Source: Zoogloeaceae bacterium
Lineage (GTDB): Bacteria; Pseudomonadota; Gammaproteobacteria; Burkholderiales; Rhodocyclaceae
Direction of reading: 5' to 3'
Assembly: GCA_031273565.1 (NCBI GenBank)
Contig: JAISRR010000027.1
Span: 1-46,850, forward strand
Length of the DNA: 46,850 bases
Made by a program: the position numbers and the translations under genes. The notes under the pieces were generated by a model. That model did not search any database, had not been told where the DNA came from, and saw only the letters and a program-made list of their open reading frames with translations. Below are positions 11,004 to 19,839 of this stretch, in pieces (positions within the stretch are counted from its first letter, which is position 1; every line of letters begins with the position of its first letter).

Positions 11004-14000
11004 ATGATGAACGAACCTTCTTTCAAGGCGCTGCTCCCTTCGATTGGTTTTACCGCCGACGCCACCGGCAATATTTTCTCCAAACGGTTCAGTGATGTAG
11101 CGGGCAGTTTGTTTGCGTGTGAACTGCGCGCCGATTTTGTCAAAAAGGAACTTGTCTACCCCGAAGACAGCGGCTTGAAAGTCAACGAACGCCAGACCTG
11201 CAATTTCTCCGCCCCGGAAAACTTTGTCGTGTTTGAATGCGTCCATCGCCTTCTCGAAAAAGGCTACCAGCCCGCACACATCGAACTTGAACACCGCGTC
11301 GAAGTCGGTCACGGCGCCAGCGGCGGACGCCTCGACATCTGGGTCAAAGACAACGCCGGAAAATCCCTGCTCATCATCGAATGCAAGACCGCTGGCGCGG
11401 AGTTCAACACCGCCTGGAAAGCCACGCAAAACGACGGCGACCAGCTTTTCAGCTACGCCAACGCCCTCGACAGCCAAACGCCCTTCGTCGCCCTCTACGC
11501 CTCGGATTGGAACGGCGCGGAAGTCGTCGCCGATTACCGCCTCATTTCCCTGCGCGACAACACGGAGTTTCTGAAAACGCTCTCCGGGGACGCCCCCAGT
11601 TTCGCCGCCGCTGCCACCGTGAAAGACCGTTTCCGCGCATGGAAAGAGACCTACCAGCAGGACTACACCACGCGCGGTCTGTTCGAGCCGGACATCGCCG
11701 CCTACACCATCGGCAAAACCAAGTATTCCGTCGCCGACCTCAAAACCGTGGACGGCTCCGAAATTCAGGGCAAATACCACGAATTCGCCACCATTCTGCG
11801 CCAGCACAACGTCGCCAGCCACGAAAACGCCTTTGACAAATTGGTGAACCTCTTCCTCGCCAAAATCGTGGACGAAACCCAAAACCCCGACGAACTGAAA
11901 TTTTACTGGAAAGGCGCTGCCTATGACGACGTGTTCAGCCTCACCGACCGCCTCCAAAAACTCTACAAAAACGGCATGAAGGAATTTCTGGGCGAGGACG
12001 TCACCTATATTGACAACAACGACATCGAAAAAGCCTTCCGCCTCTTCAAGAAAGACGCCACCAAACGGGTCATTCTCGATTATTTCCGCGAACTGAAATA
12101 TTTCACCAACAATGATTTTGCCTTCATTGACGTCCACAACGAAAAACTCTTTCACCAAAACGCCGCCGTCCTCCTGGAAATCGTCCGTATGTTGCAAGAC
12201 ATCCGCCTACAAACATCGGAGCAAAACCAGTTCCTCGGCGACCTCTTCGAGGGCTTCCTCGACCGTGGCGTAAAGCAAAGCGAAGGTCAGTTTTTCACGC
12301 CCACACCCATCGTTCGCTTCCTCATTTCCGCCCTGCCGCTCGAAAACATCATCGCCCGCTCCCCCACACCGCCCCGCGTCATCGACTACGCCTGCGGTGC
12401 CGGACACTTTCTCAACGAATACTGCCACCAGATTTTCCCCTTCGTCCGCAAAACCGCGCCCAAAAACGAAGACAACGTGGAACTCATCACCCCCGACCTC
12501 TTCAAACCCTACTACGCCGCCGTCACCGGCATCGAAAAAGAATACCGCCTCTCCAAAGTTTCAAAAGTCTCCGCCTCCATGTATGGGCAGGGCGGCATCC
12601 GCATCATCTACGCCGACGCCCTCGCCGCGCACCCCAACGTGCAAGATGGCACCTTTGACGTGCTCGTCGCCAACCCGCCCTACAGCGTCAAAGGCTTCCT
12701 CGAAACCCTCACCGAAGCCGACCGCGCCCGTTACGACCTCTTCTCCGCCTCCGCCGACCTCGCCAAAAACAACGCCATCGAAACCTTCTTTGTCGAACGC
12801 GCCAAACAACTCCTTGCCCCCGGCGGTGTCGCCGCGCTCATCCTGCCCTCTTCCATCCTCAGCAACACCGGCATCTACACGGCGATGCGGGAAATCCTCC
12901 TCAAATACTTTGATATTGTTGCCATCGCCGAATTCGGCAGCGGCACCTTCGGCAAAACCGGCACCAACACTGCCACCCTTTTTCTGCGCCGCAAAGCCAC
13001 AAAACCCGACCTTGCCGAACACTACCAAAACCGCGTTGAAGCATGGTTTGAAGGCGATTTTTCCGTGGATGGCGAATTTGAGGATACCCAACTGCTCGCT
13101 GCTTATTGCGCGAAAACCAATCTCCCCCTGGACGACTACAAAACCCTGCTTGACGGCTCACCCTCGGCGGCACTGCTCGGCACCGAAATTTTCAAGGAAT
13201 ACCGCAAAACCTTCGACGCTTCCACCGAGGCGAAAAACATCCAGAAAAAGAAACTCACTGCCAAATACACGGCGGCAAACCGCACCGCCGAACTTGAAAA
13301 AGCGCATCTCGCATATCTCCGCGAAATCGAAGGCGAAAAACTCTATTATTACCTGCTCGCCGCCGACAACCCGCTGCCCGTCGTGCTGATTAAAAGCCCC
13401 GCCGACAACAAGACCATAAAAACCTTCCTCGGCTACGAGTGGAGTTCCCGCAAAGGCAACGAAGGCATCAAATACATCGTGGGGGGTGCCTCCAGCGCCC
13501 CAAAACGGGAAGAAGAGGATTCCGACGACGAGGAACTGCTTGTCATCAACAAAGGCGTCTCCCAAATCAGGACACCGCTCTTCAACCCCGCCGATCTTGC
13601 GGATGCAGAGAAAATCAATTCTGTTATTCGTGCCGCGTTTAATGGCGAAACACCGCCTATCCCGGATTCATTATCAGCATTCGTCACCCGCGCCGCCTTG
13701 GTTGACATGCTCGATTTCACCCGCCCCGCCTTCGACAAGGCTTTTAAGACAACGGCACCGACAAGCAATTCAATCAACCTATTGAAAAACAAAAATTTGA
13801 CAATTTTCAGTCTATCCAATGAAACTGAATTTGATATTTCAATTGGTCAGCGTGTTGTTGAAACTGAATTAGAATCTGATGGGAGAGTTCCTGTTTACAG
13901 CGCCAATGTCTTTGAACCAGTCGGACATTTTAGCAAATTACTGCTGACTGATTTTTCTGCTCCCTCTGTATTATGGGGGATTGATGGCGATTGGATGGTG

Positions 14001-14852
14001 AACTTTATCCCGGCAGGACAACCATTTTATCCAACCGACCATTGCGGTGTTCTGCGTGTGAGAACAGATAAAATCAATCCGTATTATCTCGCGTATGCGT
14101 TGGAAATTGAAGGGAAAAACCAGCGTTTCTCGCGGACGCTTCGCGCATCAACTGGCAGAATCAAAAGCATCAGATTGGGATTCCCATCCAAGCTGGAACA
14201 AGACCGCATTGTTTCCGAATGCGAAGCCGTTGACGCGGAATGCGAAACCGCCCGCCAAACCATAGAAGAAGCCAAAGCCAAAATCGCGGAATTCATTGCA
14301 AAGCAAAAAGCGGCAAACCAACTTTCGCTTGCACAAATAGGGAACTTCGTCAGCGAACGAACTGACGCTGTAGAACTAACGGCTCAAAATTATGTTGGTG
14401 TAGATAATATTTTGCCCGACACACAAGGAAAACGCGATTCAGACTTTGTGCCATCCGGAGGCACTGCGACGCAATATCAGCCCAAGGACATTTTGCTTTC
14501 AAACATCCGTCCATATCTGAAAAAAATCTGGTTCGCTGACTGTGACGGCGGAAGTTCAAACGATGTTTTGGTTTTCCGGGTTTCCACGGAAACGGCTTTG
14601 CCTGAGTTTGTTTTCCAAGTATTAAAACAAGATGCCTTCTTTGATTATGAAATGCAAACGGTGAAAGGCATGAAAATGCCACGCGGCGACAAAAAACACA
14701 TTTTATCATACAAAATCCCCGTTCCGCCCCTCGCCGAGCAAACCCGCATCGTCGCCGAGATAGAGCAACACGAAACCACCATAACCGCCGCCCGAGCCCA
14801 CCTCGCCGCCGCCCCCGCCCACAAACGCGCCATCCTCGAAAAATGGCTTTAA
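11004..14852 (+). CDS. Single-polypeptide restriction-modification protein: N-terminal PD-(D/E)XK nuclease, HsdM-like N6-adenine methylase, two C-terminal HsdS-like target recognition domains
   Basis: 1282 aa. Nuclease motif GRLDIWVKDNAGKSLLIIECKTAG; methylase segments LGDLFEGFLDRGVKQSEGQFFTP, VIDYACGAGHFL (motif I) and FDVLVANPPYS (motif IV). HsdS-like half-repeats end LGFPSKLEQDRIVSECEAVDAECETARQTIEEAKAKI and IPVPPLAEQTRIVAEIEQHETTITAARAHL. Confidence 0.9.
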   Translation: MMNEPSFKALLPSIGFTADATGNIFSKRFSDVAGSLFACELRADFVKKELVYPEDSGLKVNERQTCNFSAPENFVVFECVHRLLEKGYQPAHIELEHRVEVGHGASGGRLDIWVKDNAGKSLLIIECKTAGAEFNTAWKATQNDGDQLFSYANALDSQTPFVALYASDWNGAEVVADYRLISLRDNTEFLKTLSGDAPSFAAAATVKDRFRAWKETYQQDYTTRGLFEPDIAAYTIGKTKYSVADLKTVDGSEIQGKYHEFATILRQHNVASHENAFDKLVNLFLAKIVDETQNPDELKFYWKGAAYDDVFSLTDRLQKLYKNGMKEFLGEDVTYIDNNDIEKAFRLFKKDATKRVILDYFRELKYFTNNDFAFIDVHNEKLFHQNAAVLLEIVRMLQDIRLQTSEQNQFLGDLFEGFLDRGVKQSEGQFFTPTPIVRFLISALPLENIIARSPTPPRVIDYACGAGHFLNEYCHQIFPFVRKTAPKNEDNVELITPDLFKPYYAAVTGIEKEYRLSKVSKVSASMYGQGGIRIIYADALAAHPNVQDGTFDVLVANPPYSVKGFLETLTEADRARYDLFSASADLAKNNAIETFFVERAKQLLAPGGVAALILPSSILSNTGIYTAMREILLKYFDIVAIAEFGSGTFGKTGTNTATLFLRRKATKPDLAEHYQNRVEAWFEGDFSVDGEFEDTQLLAAYCAKTNLPLDDYKTLLDGSPSAALLGTEIFKEYRKTFDASTEAKNIQKKKLTAKYTAANRTAELEKAHLAYLREIEGEKLYYYLLAADNPLPVVLIKSPADNKTIKTFLGYEWSSRKGNEGIKYIVGGASSAPKREEEDSDDEELLVINKGVSQIRTPLFNPADLADAEKINSVIRAAFNGETPPIPDSLSAFVTRAALVDMLDFTRPAFDKAFKTTAPTSNSINLLKNKNLTIFSLSNETEFDISIGQRVVETELESDGRVPVYSANVFEPVGHFSKLLLTDFSAPSVLWGIDGDWMVNFIPAGQPFYPTDHCGVLRVRTDKINPYYLAYALEIEGKNQRFSRTLRASTGRIKSIRLGFPSKLEQDRIVSECEAVDAECETARQTIEEAKAKIAEFIAKQKAANQLSLAQIGNFVSERTDAVELTAQNYVGVDNILPDTQGKRDSDFVPSGGTATQYQPKDILLSNIRPYLKKIWFADCDGGSSNDVLVFRVSTETALPEFVFQVLKQDAFFDYEMQTVKGMKMPRGDKKHILSYKIPVPPLAEQTRIVAEIEQHETTITAARAHLAAAPAHKRAILEKWL

Positions 14853-14872
14853 CTATAGATAAAGGAATACAT

Positions 14873-16060
14873 ATGAAATCAAGCGCAATAGGCCAATTAT
14901 ACGGATATGCTCTTCAATTCCCAAGAGCCTTGCTTCGCCTCCTTGAAGCAGGGGATGGTGCCAAAGTAATGATTGAAGAATTAGGGGATGTTGCCGTGTG
15001 TGAGTCCGATGGAAGTATTACATCAGAAGAGGATAAATCATCTTTGGTAGGTAATGCCTTGACGGATCTATCGACAAACCTTTGGAAAACATTCAACAAT
15101 TGGATTGATGCAATAAACGCGGGTGAATTAGTGGCAGATAGAGATAGGTTTATTCTTTATACCAACCATATCGTCAGTGAAAATTCTTTAGTAAAAGAGT
15201 TTAGCCATTCCACAGAAACTACAGTGGATAAAACCATAGAAAAAGCACAAAAAGTCTTGGATAGAATTAACGAAACTCACGCACTTCATCAATACAAAGA
15301 CAAAATACTCAAACAGAATATAACAATCTTTAGAACCATGTTGCCAAGATTTGAATTGGTGGAAGATCGAAAAGCCGACGATGTTTATCCGGCTATTCGG
15401 CATTTCTTAGAATCAATGATGCTGGTTCCGGATGGAGATGTCAAATGGGTGCTTGATGAAATTACTGGTTGGTTGCAAAACACGATAATGCAGCGTGTGG
15501 CGACTCAGCAATGTGCGTGTGTCTCGCGTGCTGAATTTGTAATTCATGTGCAACCGATTCTCGGTAGAGTGCGTCGCGGAGAACTGATAGATTATGCCGT
15601 TTCTCGTATTCCAAATCATGACGAGTTATCACGGCGAGCGGGGGAACATCCTGTGTATGTCAGGCAATTGAGACAAATAAAATTAGGAGATGAACAAATC
15701 TTAAACGCGGTTTCTGATTATTTTCGAGCCGACACAAACCGATTAGAATGGATAGACAAGGGGCTTTTGTCAGAAAGCGACATGCTGGACTTCGAGAACA
15801 AATTACTATCATTTCATGGTAACGAGAGAAGTAACATTGAGTTAACTGAATCATCCCGTACCGAAGAAATTCGCGGACAATTATTGCTCAATCGGTGCCA
15901 GCAACGCCAGCAAACAATATCCGGTCAAGAACCGCCAGATAGAACAGTGCAGGGTTCCTATCATGTATTATCCGATGAAAGACGCCTTGGCTGGCATCCT
16001 CATTGGGAAGACGCATTCAAAACTCAAATAGAAGGAGGCGATAATGGGGAGGCTCGTTGA
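14873..16060 (+). CDS. ABC-three-component (ABC-3C) system protein: predicted N-terminal PD-(D/E)XK nuclease effector plus ABC-3C C-terminal domain
   Basis: MKSSAIGQLYGYALQFPRALLRLLEAGDGAKVMIEELGDVAVCESDGSITSEEDKSS (candidate D...ExK site: GDV...EDK); C-terminus RLEWIDKGLLSESDMLDFENKLL...VQGSYHVLSDERRLGWHPHWEDAF resembles the ABC-3C CTD. AAAGGA ribosome-binding site at 14861 before ATG 14873 (ORF track start is 14843). Confidence 0.8.
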   Translation: MKSSAIGQLYGYALQFPRALLRLLEAGDGAKVMIEELGDVAVCESDGSITSEEDKSSLVGNALTDLSTNLWKTFNNWIDAINAGELVADRDRFILYTNHIVSENSLVKEFSHSTETTVDKTIEKAQKVLDRINETHALHQYKDKILKQNITIFRTMLPRFELVEDRKADDVYPAIRHFLESMMLVPDGDVKWVLDEITGWLQNTIMQRVATQQCACVSRAEFVIHVQPILGRVRRGELIDYAVSRIPNHDELSRRAGEHPVYVRQLRQIKLGDEQILNAVSDYFRADTNRLEWIDKGLLSESDMLDFENKLLSFHGNERSNIELTESSRTEEIRGQLLLNRCQQRQQTISGQEPPDRTVQGSYHVLSDERRLGWHPHWEDAFKTQIEGGDNGEAR

Positions 16061-16547
16061 AGAGGTTCGGGAATGGAATACGCCCGTTGTCGGTGCTTAT
16101 TTGCTCTGGCGTTTTACGAATGCTTATAGGGCAAACCATCCGACGGGAGACGCGCCTGTCGTCCTATTGCACTTCATCGCATTCTCAATGCTTACAAACA
16201 GCGATTACTCCAATGAAGTATCTGGAAAACGTCCGAATTTGGCGTCATATACCCGATCTTTTGAAGAGGACAAAAAGAGTGATATCTTGGCCTTCCTATT
16301 GCAACGGATAATTCAGCAACGGGAAGCGACAATGCGGGCAATTGACATTGCTGTTGCAACTGGATTGTTGGCATGGGATGTTGAAAACGCAAAACTACAT
16401 CCCCTTCATAAATTTACAAACAAAAAAGGAACCGCATCAATGGGAATTGATGTTCAGCCACTGGGTTCAAAAGCGGAAACCATTGGGAAATGGTTTTCAG
16501 AACTTGATATCCCAACCATCGCATCACTTTTAGGAGTCGTCTTATGA
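16044..16547 (+). CDS. Three-component ABC system middle component
   Basis: 167 aa; MGRLVEEVREWNTPVVGAYLLWRFTNAYRANHPTGDAPVVLLHFIAFSMLTNSDY...; sits between the CTD protein and the DUF3732 ATPase with overlapping reading frames on both sides. Confidence 0.82.
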   Translation: MGRLVEEVREWNTPVVGAYLLWRFTNAYRANHPTGDAPVVLLHFIAFSMLTNSDYSNEVSGKRPNLASYTRSFEEDKKSDILAFLLQRIIQQREATMRAIDIAVATGLLAWDVENAKLHPLHKFTNKKGTASMGIDVQPLGSKAETIGKWFSELDIPTIASLLGVVL

Positions 16548-18613
16548 AATTCCAAATCGAAAAACTCATCATCTGGCCAAAAAACTCGGCTCTTTCGCCG
16601 CGCACGATTCCCTTCCACTTGGGGAAGGTTAATGTGATTACCGGCCAATCGCGAACAGGGAAGACTGCAATTATTCCTATCATTGACTACTGTCTTGGTT
16701 CGGATTCTTGTGCAATTCCCATTGGTGTCATTCGAGACACTGCCGCTTGGTATGGAATCGTCATTGCCACCGACACAGAGCGCGTTTTGCTTGCACGAAA
16801 GGTTCCGGTCGAAAACAGTGGAACGACTGAATTTTTTCATAGCAGAGGCAATACAATAGAAATACCAAATAGTATTGATAAAGCCAATCAAAACACCGAT
16901 GGGGTTAAGAAGTTATTAAATACACTCTGTGCCGTGCCTTATGTCCAGAGAGATGAGGCTGAAACTGGCTGGAACAAAAGTTTGAGCTTCCGAGACTTGA
17001 CGCATCTTGTTTTTCAAAGCCAAGAAATCATTGCCAACCAAAGTATTTTATTTTACAAAACGCATCAACCGGAGCACAAGGAAAAGCTCAAAGTTTGGAT
17101 GCCTTTTATTTTGGGTGCCGAAACGGCAAACATGATTCTTGCTTCTCGTGAGTTAAGGGAAGCCGAGTCTGAATTAAAAAGGAAACAAAGAGAACAGGAA
17201 AAAATCGAAACTTTTTCCAATGAATGGTTGCAGGATATTAAGGGGAAATTGGCAGTTGCTAAAGAATATGGATTATACGCTGGAGATATTTCTGAAAAAA
17301 TAGATAGGGGAGAAGCCTTGAGGATTTCCCGTATCATTCTTGCGGAACGCCCGGAACTGCCCAAGACAACCGTTGAGACACTTACACAGGCACAAAGTGA
17401 AATAGCAAAGGTGCAAGAACGTGAAGCTGAATTATCTGAAAAAATTGCAATCATTAGAAAACGGCAAAAAGACATGGATGCGCTTTGGGAAAATCTTTCC
17501 GGTTTTCAAAATGGGATAAAACGAAAAATCTCCCGACTCGGAATTTCTGAATGGTTGCGACAAAACCGCAAAGCGGCAAACCAATGTCCTATTTGCGGCG
17601 GTCGAGATCATCCTGATGCCAATAGCGAAATCGAAAAAATCTGCTCCGCATTGCAGCGCTATGAGCAAAACGGAGTGTTTTCTTTGGATTTACCGCCCGC
17701 AGTCCAACGGGAAAAAGATGAACTTGGGAAAGCTCTTCGCGAAACGACTGAAGAACTTCAACACCTACGTTCCCGCTTTGATGTTTTGAGGGCACAGGAT
17801 ACTGAGGCCGCAAAATATCAACAACAAATCAATGATATGTTTATCTTCTGGGGCACTCTAAAGACGACGGTGAGTCTTATTGAACGACTTGCGGATGACG
17901 GAGATTTGACAACTTTGATTCGAGACCTCAAAGAACGTTGCGAAAGATTGAGGAAAATAGTCAATGCATCTAATGTAAAACAGCGTCTTGATCGGGCATT
18001 GCAGGAGATTAACATTGCGACTCTAAATCGGTTAAAGACGCTGGATGTTGATTCTGATTATCAGGAAGTTCCGCCAAGATTTTCAGAAAAAGAATTAGGG
18101 ATCCAAATTTTGGATAAAGATGGTTCGTGGCATTGGTTAACGGAAGTGGGTAGCGCGTCTAATTGGGTCTCATTCCATATCGCGCTGACTTGTGCGCTTC
18201 AGGAATTTTTTGTAGCACAAACAATACCAACCTCATCCGTGCCGTCGTTCATGGTCTATGATCAACCAAGCCAAGTCTATTTTCCTAAAACACGAATCAA
18301 AACTCTACCGAATGAAGATGTGCCGTCCGCAGGTGAAACCGCCCTAGTTTCTCCATCTGAAGGTGTCTCTACAGAGCATATCACGCATGAAGATGCTCCA
18401 GACGAAGATCCTAAATATGACGATGAAGACATTGGGGCGGTAAAGAAAATATTTCAAACAATTGCAACGTCTGTCGGTGAATCAAAAGGGGCTTGGCAAG
18501 CCATCGTTCTTGATCATGCAGGAAAGGATATTTACGGCGGTATTAAAGATGTAGTTGAGGTAGAAGAATGGCGTGATGGAAAAAAATTAATACCAGAAGA
18601 ATGGTATAAATAA
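16544..18613 (+). CDS. DUF3732 family Rad50/SMC-like ABC ATPase of an ABC-3C system
   Basis: 689 aa; Walker A VITGQSRTGKTAIIPIIDYCLG; central coiled coil with NQCPICGG; C-terminal lobe with VPSFMVYDQPSQVYFP and AIVLDHAGKDIYGG. ATGA overlap with the middle component. Confidence 0.88.
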   Translation: MKFQIEKLIIWPKNSALSPRTIPFHLGKVNVITGQSRTGKTAIIPIIDYCLGSDSCAIPIGVIRDTAAWYGIVIATDTERVLLARKVPVENSGTTEFFHSRGNTIEIPNSIDKANQNTDGVKKLLNTLCAVPYVQRDEAETGWNKSLSFRDLTHLVFQSQEIIANQSILFYKTHQPEHKEKLKVWMPFILGAETANMILASRELREAESELKRKQREQEKIETFSNEWLQDIKGKLAVAKEYGLYAGDISEKIDRGEALRISRIILAERPELPKTTVETLTQAQSEIAKVQEREAELSEKIAIIRKRQKDMDALWENLSGFQNGIKRKISRLGISEWLRQNRKAANQCPICGGRDHPDANSEIEKICSALQRYEQNGVFSLDLPPAVQREKDELGKALRETTEELQHLRSRFDVLRAQDTEAAKYQQQINDMFIFWGTLKTTVSLIERLADDGDLTTLIRDLKERCERLRKIVNASNVKQRLDRALQEINIATLNRLKTLDVDSDYQEVPPRFSEKELGIQILDKDGSWHWLTEVGSASNWVSFHIALTCALQEFFVAQTIPTSSVPSFMVYDQPSQVYFPKTRIKTLPNEDVPSAGETALVSPSEGVSTEHITHEDAPDEDPKYDDEDIGAVKKIFQTIATSVGESKGAWQAIVLDHAGKDIYGGIKDVVEVEEWRDGKKLIPEEWYK

Positions 18614-18646
18614 AACATATATAATCCTCCAACAGGAAAACAGTCC

Positions 18647-18805
18647 ATGCTCCTCTCATCTAACCGCATTAAATACAAACCCATCACTCGCGACGATCTC
18701 GAACCGGAAGCCGTCGCGTTCCTCAATTCCGGTGGCGGCGATATGTTTATTGGCATTTATAACGATGGCGTTGAACCCACTTTTCGACAAATGAATCCAC
18801 GATGA
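18647..18805 (+). pseudogene. 52-aa ORF matching only the first part of an AlbA_2 (divergent AAA-4/Schlafen-like) domain; likely internally deleted remnant or microprotein
   Basis: MLLSSNRIKYKPITRDDLEPEAVAFLNSGGGDMFIGIYNDGVEPTFRQMNPR*; the AlbA_2 pattern NRIEYK..L..EAVAFLN..GG.hhIGI.ddG then stops. The stop overlaps the RhuM start (ATGA). Confidence 0.65.
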
Positions 18806-19839
18806 ACGATAACAACGGTCAAGCTCCACAAAACAGCCAGTTTCTCCTATATCAGGACGACAACGGCGTGATCAATGTCAGCGTCCGCTTCGACGGCGCC
18901 GACATTTGGCTTGCACAACAGCAAATCGCGCTCTTGTTCGACACAACACAACAGAATGTTAGCCAGCATATTAACGCTATCCTTGAGGAAGGCGAATTGC
19001 TCCGTGAGGCAACTCACAAGGATTTCTTGTTAGTTCGACAAGAGGGCAAGCGTTCCGTCCAGCGCCAAATTGAACACTACAACCTCGATATGATTATCGC
19101 CGTCGGTTATCGCGTGAAATCGCAAGTGGCAACGCGCTTTCGCCAGTGGGCGACACAACGCCTGCATGAATACATCCAAAAAGGGTTTATACTTGATGAC
19201 GAACGATTGAAGGGCAATGGTAACCGCTATTTCCGGGAATTGCTTCAGCGCATCCGCGATATCCGTTCCAGCGAGCGCAATTTGTATCAGCAAGTGACAG
19301 ATATTTATGCGACAGCCATTGACTATGAACCTCGCGCTGACTTGACACGGCAATTCTTCGCAACCGTGCAAAACAAGATGCACTACGCAGCGCACCAGCA
19401 CACGGCGGCAGAAATCATATACAAACGGGTCGATGCGAACAAACCAATGCTTGGGATGAGTAATTTCAAGGGGCAGTATATTACGCAGGATGATGTTAAG
19501 ATTGCGAAAAATTATCTTTCGGAGAAGGAATTGCAGATTCTCAATCTGTTAGTGTCTCAATATCTCGATTATGCGGAATTGCAGGCAATTGAGCAAAAAA
19601 CAATGACGATGCAACAGTGGATAGCCAAACTTGACAGCATTTTGGAAGTAGGGAACCGCCCATTATTAGAAGATGCCGGAAAGATTTCCCACAAGCAAGC
19701 CATTGAAAAGGCGGCGAGAGAATTTGAGGAATATCGTCATAGGGAAATGCTTCAATACGAAAGCGATTTCGACCGTGCCGTTCGAGAATTAAACCAAAAG
19801 GCAAAAGACGATTCCAACCAAAGGAAAAACCATGAATGA
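18802..19839 (+). CDS. Virulence RhuM family protein (copy 1)
   Basis: 345 aa; FLLYQDDNGVINVSVRFDGADIWLAQQQIALLFDTTQQNVSQHINAILEEGEL...HYNLDMIIAVGYRVKSQVATRFRQWATQRLHEYIQKGFILDDERLKG. Confidence 0.9.
   Translation: MNDNNGQAPQNSQFLLYQDDNGVINVSVRFDGADIWLAQQQIALLFDTTQQNVSQHINAILEEGELLREATHKDFLLVRQEGKRSVQRQIEHYNLDMIIAVGYRVKSQVATRFRQWATQRLHEYIQKGFILDDERLKGNGNRYFRELLQRIRDIRSSERNLYQQVTDIYATAIDYEPRADLTRQFFATVQNKMHYAAHQHTAAEIIYKRVDANKPMLGMSNFKGQYITQDDVKIAKNYLSEKELQILNLLVSQYLDYAELQAIEQKTMTMQQWIAKLDSILEVGNRPLLEDAGKISHKQAIEKAAREFEEYRHREMLQYESDFDRAVRELNQKAKDDSNQRKNHE

Noticed and set aside
10983-12197. 404-aa minus-strand ORF opposite the RM gene
   Set aside because: Long because of strong codon bias in the sense gene; Val/Phe-rich with no domain pattern. 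The same applies to 12397..13389 (+) and 12561..13091 (-).
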